From Microvelia longipes (Eukaryota > Arthropoda > Insecta > Hemiptera > Veliidae): a stretch of 64,000 nucleotides of DNA. Numbering within the stretch: position 1 is the first letter of the stretch; the number at the start of each line of letters is the position of its first letter. The DNA lies in NCBI GenBank assembly GCA_018340805.1, contig JACMZG010001911.1:35117060-35181059 (forward strand). The letters are read 5' to 3'. The notes beneath the pieces were generated by a model. That model was not told the DNA's origin. It did no database searches and worked only from the letters and a program-made list of their open reading frames with translations. The translations under genes and the position numbers were made by a program. Positions 62,151-64,000 of this stretch are shown piece after piece.

Positions 62151-64000
62151 GCTATTGCTAGGTGTTTTAGTGGAAAGACCTTTAGTACTATTACTTGTTA
62201 AATTATAAAAGAGTAAATATTTTCACGCGAAGAATCAAATATTACCATGAGTTATTAATTAAAATAATTTAATAAATGATTAAAATATATTAATAAAAGG
62301 CTTGATCATGCCAAATATATTTGTCAAGAGTAGATAATATATTTGATGGGAATTCATTCATAAGATGATCTTAGATCTGTCCTCTTCCGCCTGCCATGTT
62401 TCTTAGGCTAAACATATTCATTTCTATTTTTTATTGAAACAGGAGTCTAAATATTTTCTTCGATCAAAATATTTGGAGTGGCAGAAACCTGGCCATAATT
62501 TTAACATCGAATAATTTATCTGAATCAGGCGTCAGATGATGATAAATGATATGTTACACATTTCTGTTTCTTCTACAATCAACACTAGACTATAGACTCA
62601 ATGTACCTATGTCGACAATATATTTTTTAATTTTATTTAACTTCAAGAAGTTCACTATGTGTCTTCTTAGTGTTACTTTCAGAAGGTTATAACTTACCTA
62701 AAATAAGTAATTTTAGAAGTTTAAAGGTACAGAAGAAGGCATTTTAAAATCCATTTTTATGGTTAAATGTAATTTTAAAATCCAGACCACGTCAAAGTAA
62801 TGAGGAGCTCTAGGTACGCGCCACAAAAGACAATAACATAGTACGTAATCATTTTCCTGAAGATCCAGTTCCTCACATATTTCAACGCCACAGCTCAGAG
62901 AACTTATAACTTTGACTAAGCTTTTCGTCTCAGCTCTTTAAAATGAATTATCAAGAACAAAATCAAGAAGGAACACAAATCAAAATAATAAAAATCAAAA
63001 CACAATATTTAGGCGGTAAGACTTGTTTTATTAAAATTCAATGATAGACTATTAATATCATTAGATTAAAAAGGAAAAAATAAAAACATCAACAGTATTA
63101 TAATAGCAGCCTTTTTGGGGGACTGATTAAATTTCACTTTTTTAATTTTCTCAAAATTTTCTTTGATGAAACAAAAAAAATTAAAATTATATCTTTTTAC
63201 AATTTATAAATTTATTTTTATACACAAGTTTATTAATTTCATTGTACTGATTTTAATTTAAGTAAACAAATAATACTTTGCCATTTTAACATTATCGAAA
63301 AGAAATTGGAATACAGAAAGTTTCTAAAACATTGTATTAACTGTTCTTGGTTTAGATGTAATTATAAAACATTCAAATTGCACATAGATATTTAATATGC
63401 AAGACCTCCTATATTTATCGCATAATAATACAGTATTCAATAGATTAATATAGTTGGCCTTCGTAAATATTAATTTTCACAATTTGGTAAAAAAGCAAAG
63501 GCATATTTGCTAAGAGGATAACAAGATTCCTTCCAATTGTGCGTAACATCTGTTTAACTAAGCCAAATAACAATACTAAAAATCAAATTGCATGCCTTCT
63601 CAGTCAATTATTATTTCTTATGATAAAAAGGGTTTTAAAATCTAAACTTCGGTTTTAGATTTTTAGGTGAACCAAATTCAAAATAATTTTTCTCTATACC
63701 TATCGTACTAGGTAAGTGAAAAAATAGGAAAATTCCTAGGTTTTAAAATGCATCAAATATAAGTTTAATATCAAATACCTAAATACTTCGATAAAAGAGT
63801 ATAGGGATATAAAATACTAGCTATCCCACAATGTTTCTATTCCCTAAAATAAAGAAATAAAAAATTCCCTATTAATCACAATGTTACCAACCTTTCGTTA
63901 AGGAACCCCTTTACAGTAAAAACAACTACCAATGGCATCCCTTACTAAGGTATTATTTGGCCTTATCTACACTTGCACACCAGGTGAACCTCTTAAAATC
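62151..64000. other. AT-rich DNA, nothing supported
   Basis: No exon, element or repeat array recognised to the end of the window. Confidence 0.5.

Overview
The window looks like nuclear DNA of an arthropod, probably an insect. It is strongly AT-rich, gene-poor and full of microsatellites. It contains spliced coding sequence with GT-AG introns and fragments of several eukaryotic transposon classes. There are no operons, ribosome binding sites or bacterial genes. A run of exactly 1,000 N (19189-20188) is a scaffold gap, so the sequence comes from an ordered draft assembly. Many single-base indels in repeats and homopolymers suggest long reads that were not fully polished. I cannot name the species.

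Left part (1-12.7 kb). A long (TTA)n microsatellite is followed by a giant minus-strand coding block. This block encodes a mucin-like Ser/Thr-rich protein. Its core is about 28 tandem copies of a 282-bp unit, each encoding 94 residues; 27 of them are near-identical. The upstream (N-terminal) side is a degenerate array of a 30-bp (10-residue) sub-repeat that also occurs once inside each 282-bp unit. The open frame is broken in several places by 1-2 bp indels that are each private to one copy.

12.7-31 kb. This is mostly anonymous AT-rich DNA with decayed mobile elements: a Ty3/gypsy-type integrase C-terminus (minus strand), a pogo/Tigger-type transposase C-terminus (plus strand), a small inverted-repeat element, copies of a local dispersed repeat ('family A'), and one possible coiled-coil exon just left of the gap.

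31-36 kb. The best gene in the window is a three-exon minus-strand gene. I identify it as a homologue of the kinetochore protein Nnf1/PMF1 (MIS12 complex), from exon phases, helical layout and an AWRP motif followed by a coiled coil. Its introns hold at least four repeats. The last exon carries an apparent one-base deletion in an A run.

36-64 kb. No confident gene is seen. From about 37.8 to 56.3 kb there is a series of GC-richer islands 0.25-1 kb long, separated by AT-rich DNA. They lack clear coding structure and contain Hox/Caudal-like TTTATRG and TAATTA sites, so they are candidate cis-regulatory modules. Between them lie inverted-repeat transposons, one with a perfect 8-bp target-site duplication, plus perfect hairpins, two tRNA-like SINE candidates, minisatellites and long (AT)n tracts. 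A weak two-exon plus-strand gene model sits at 51.2-51.7 kb.
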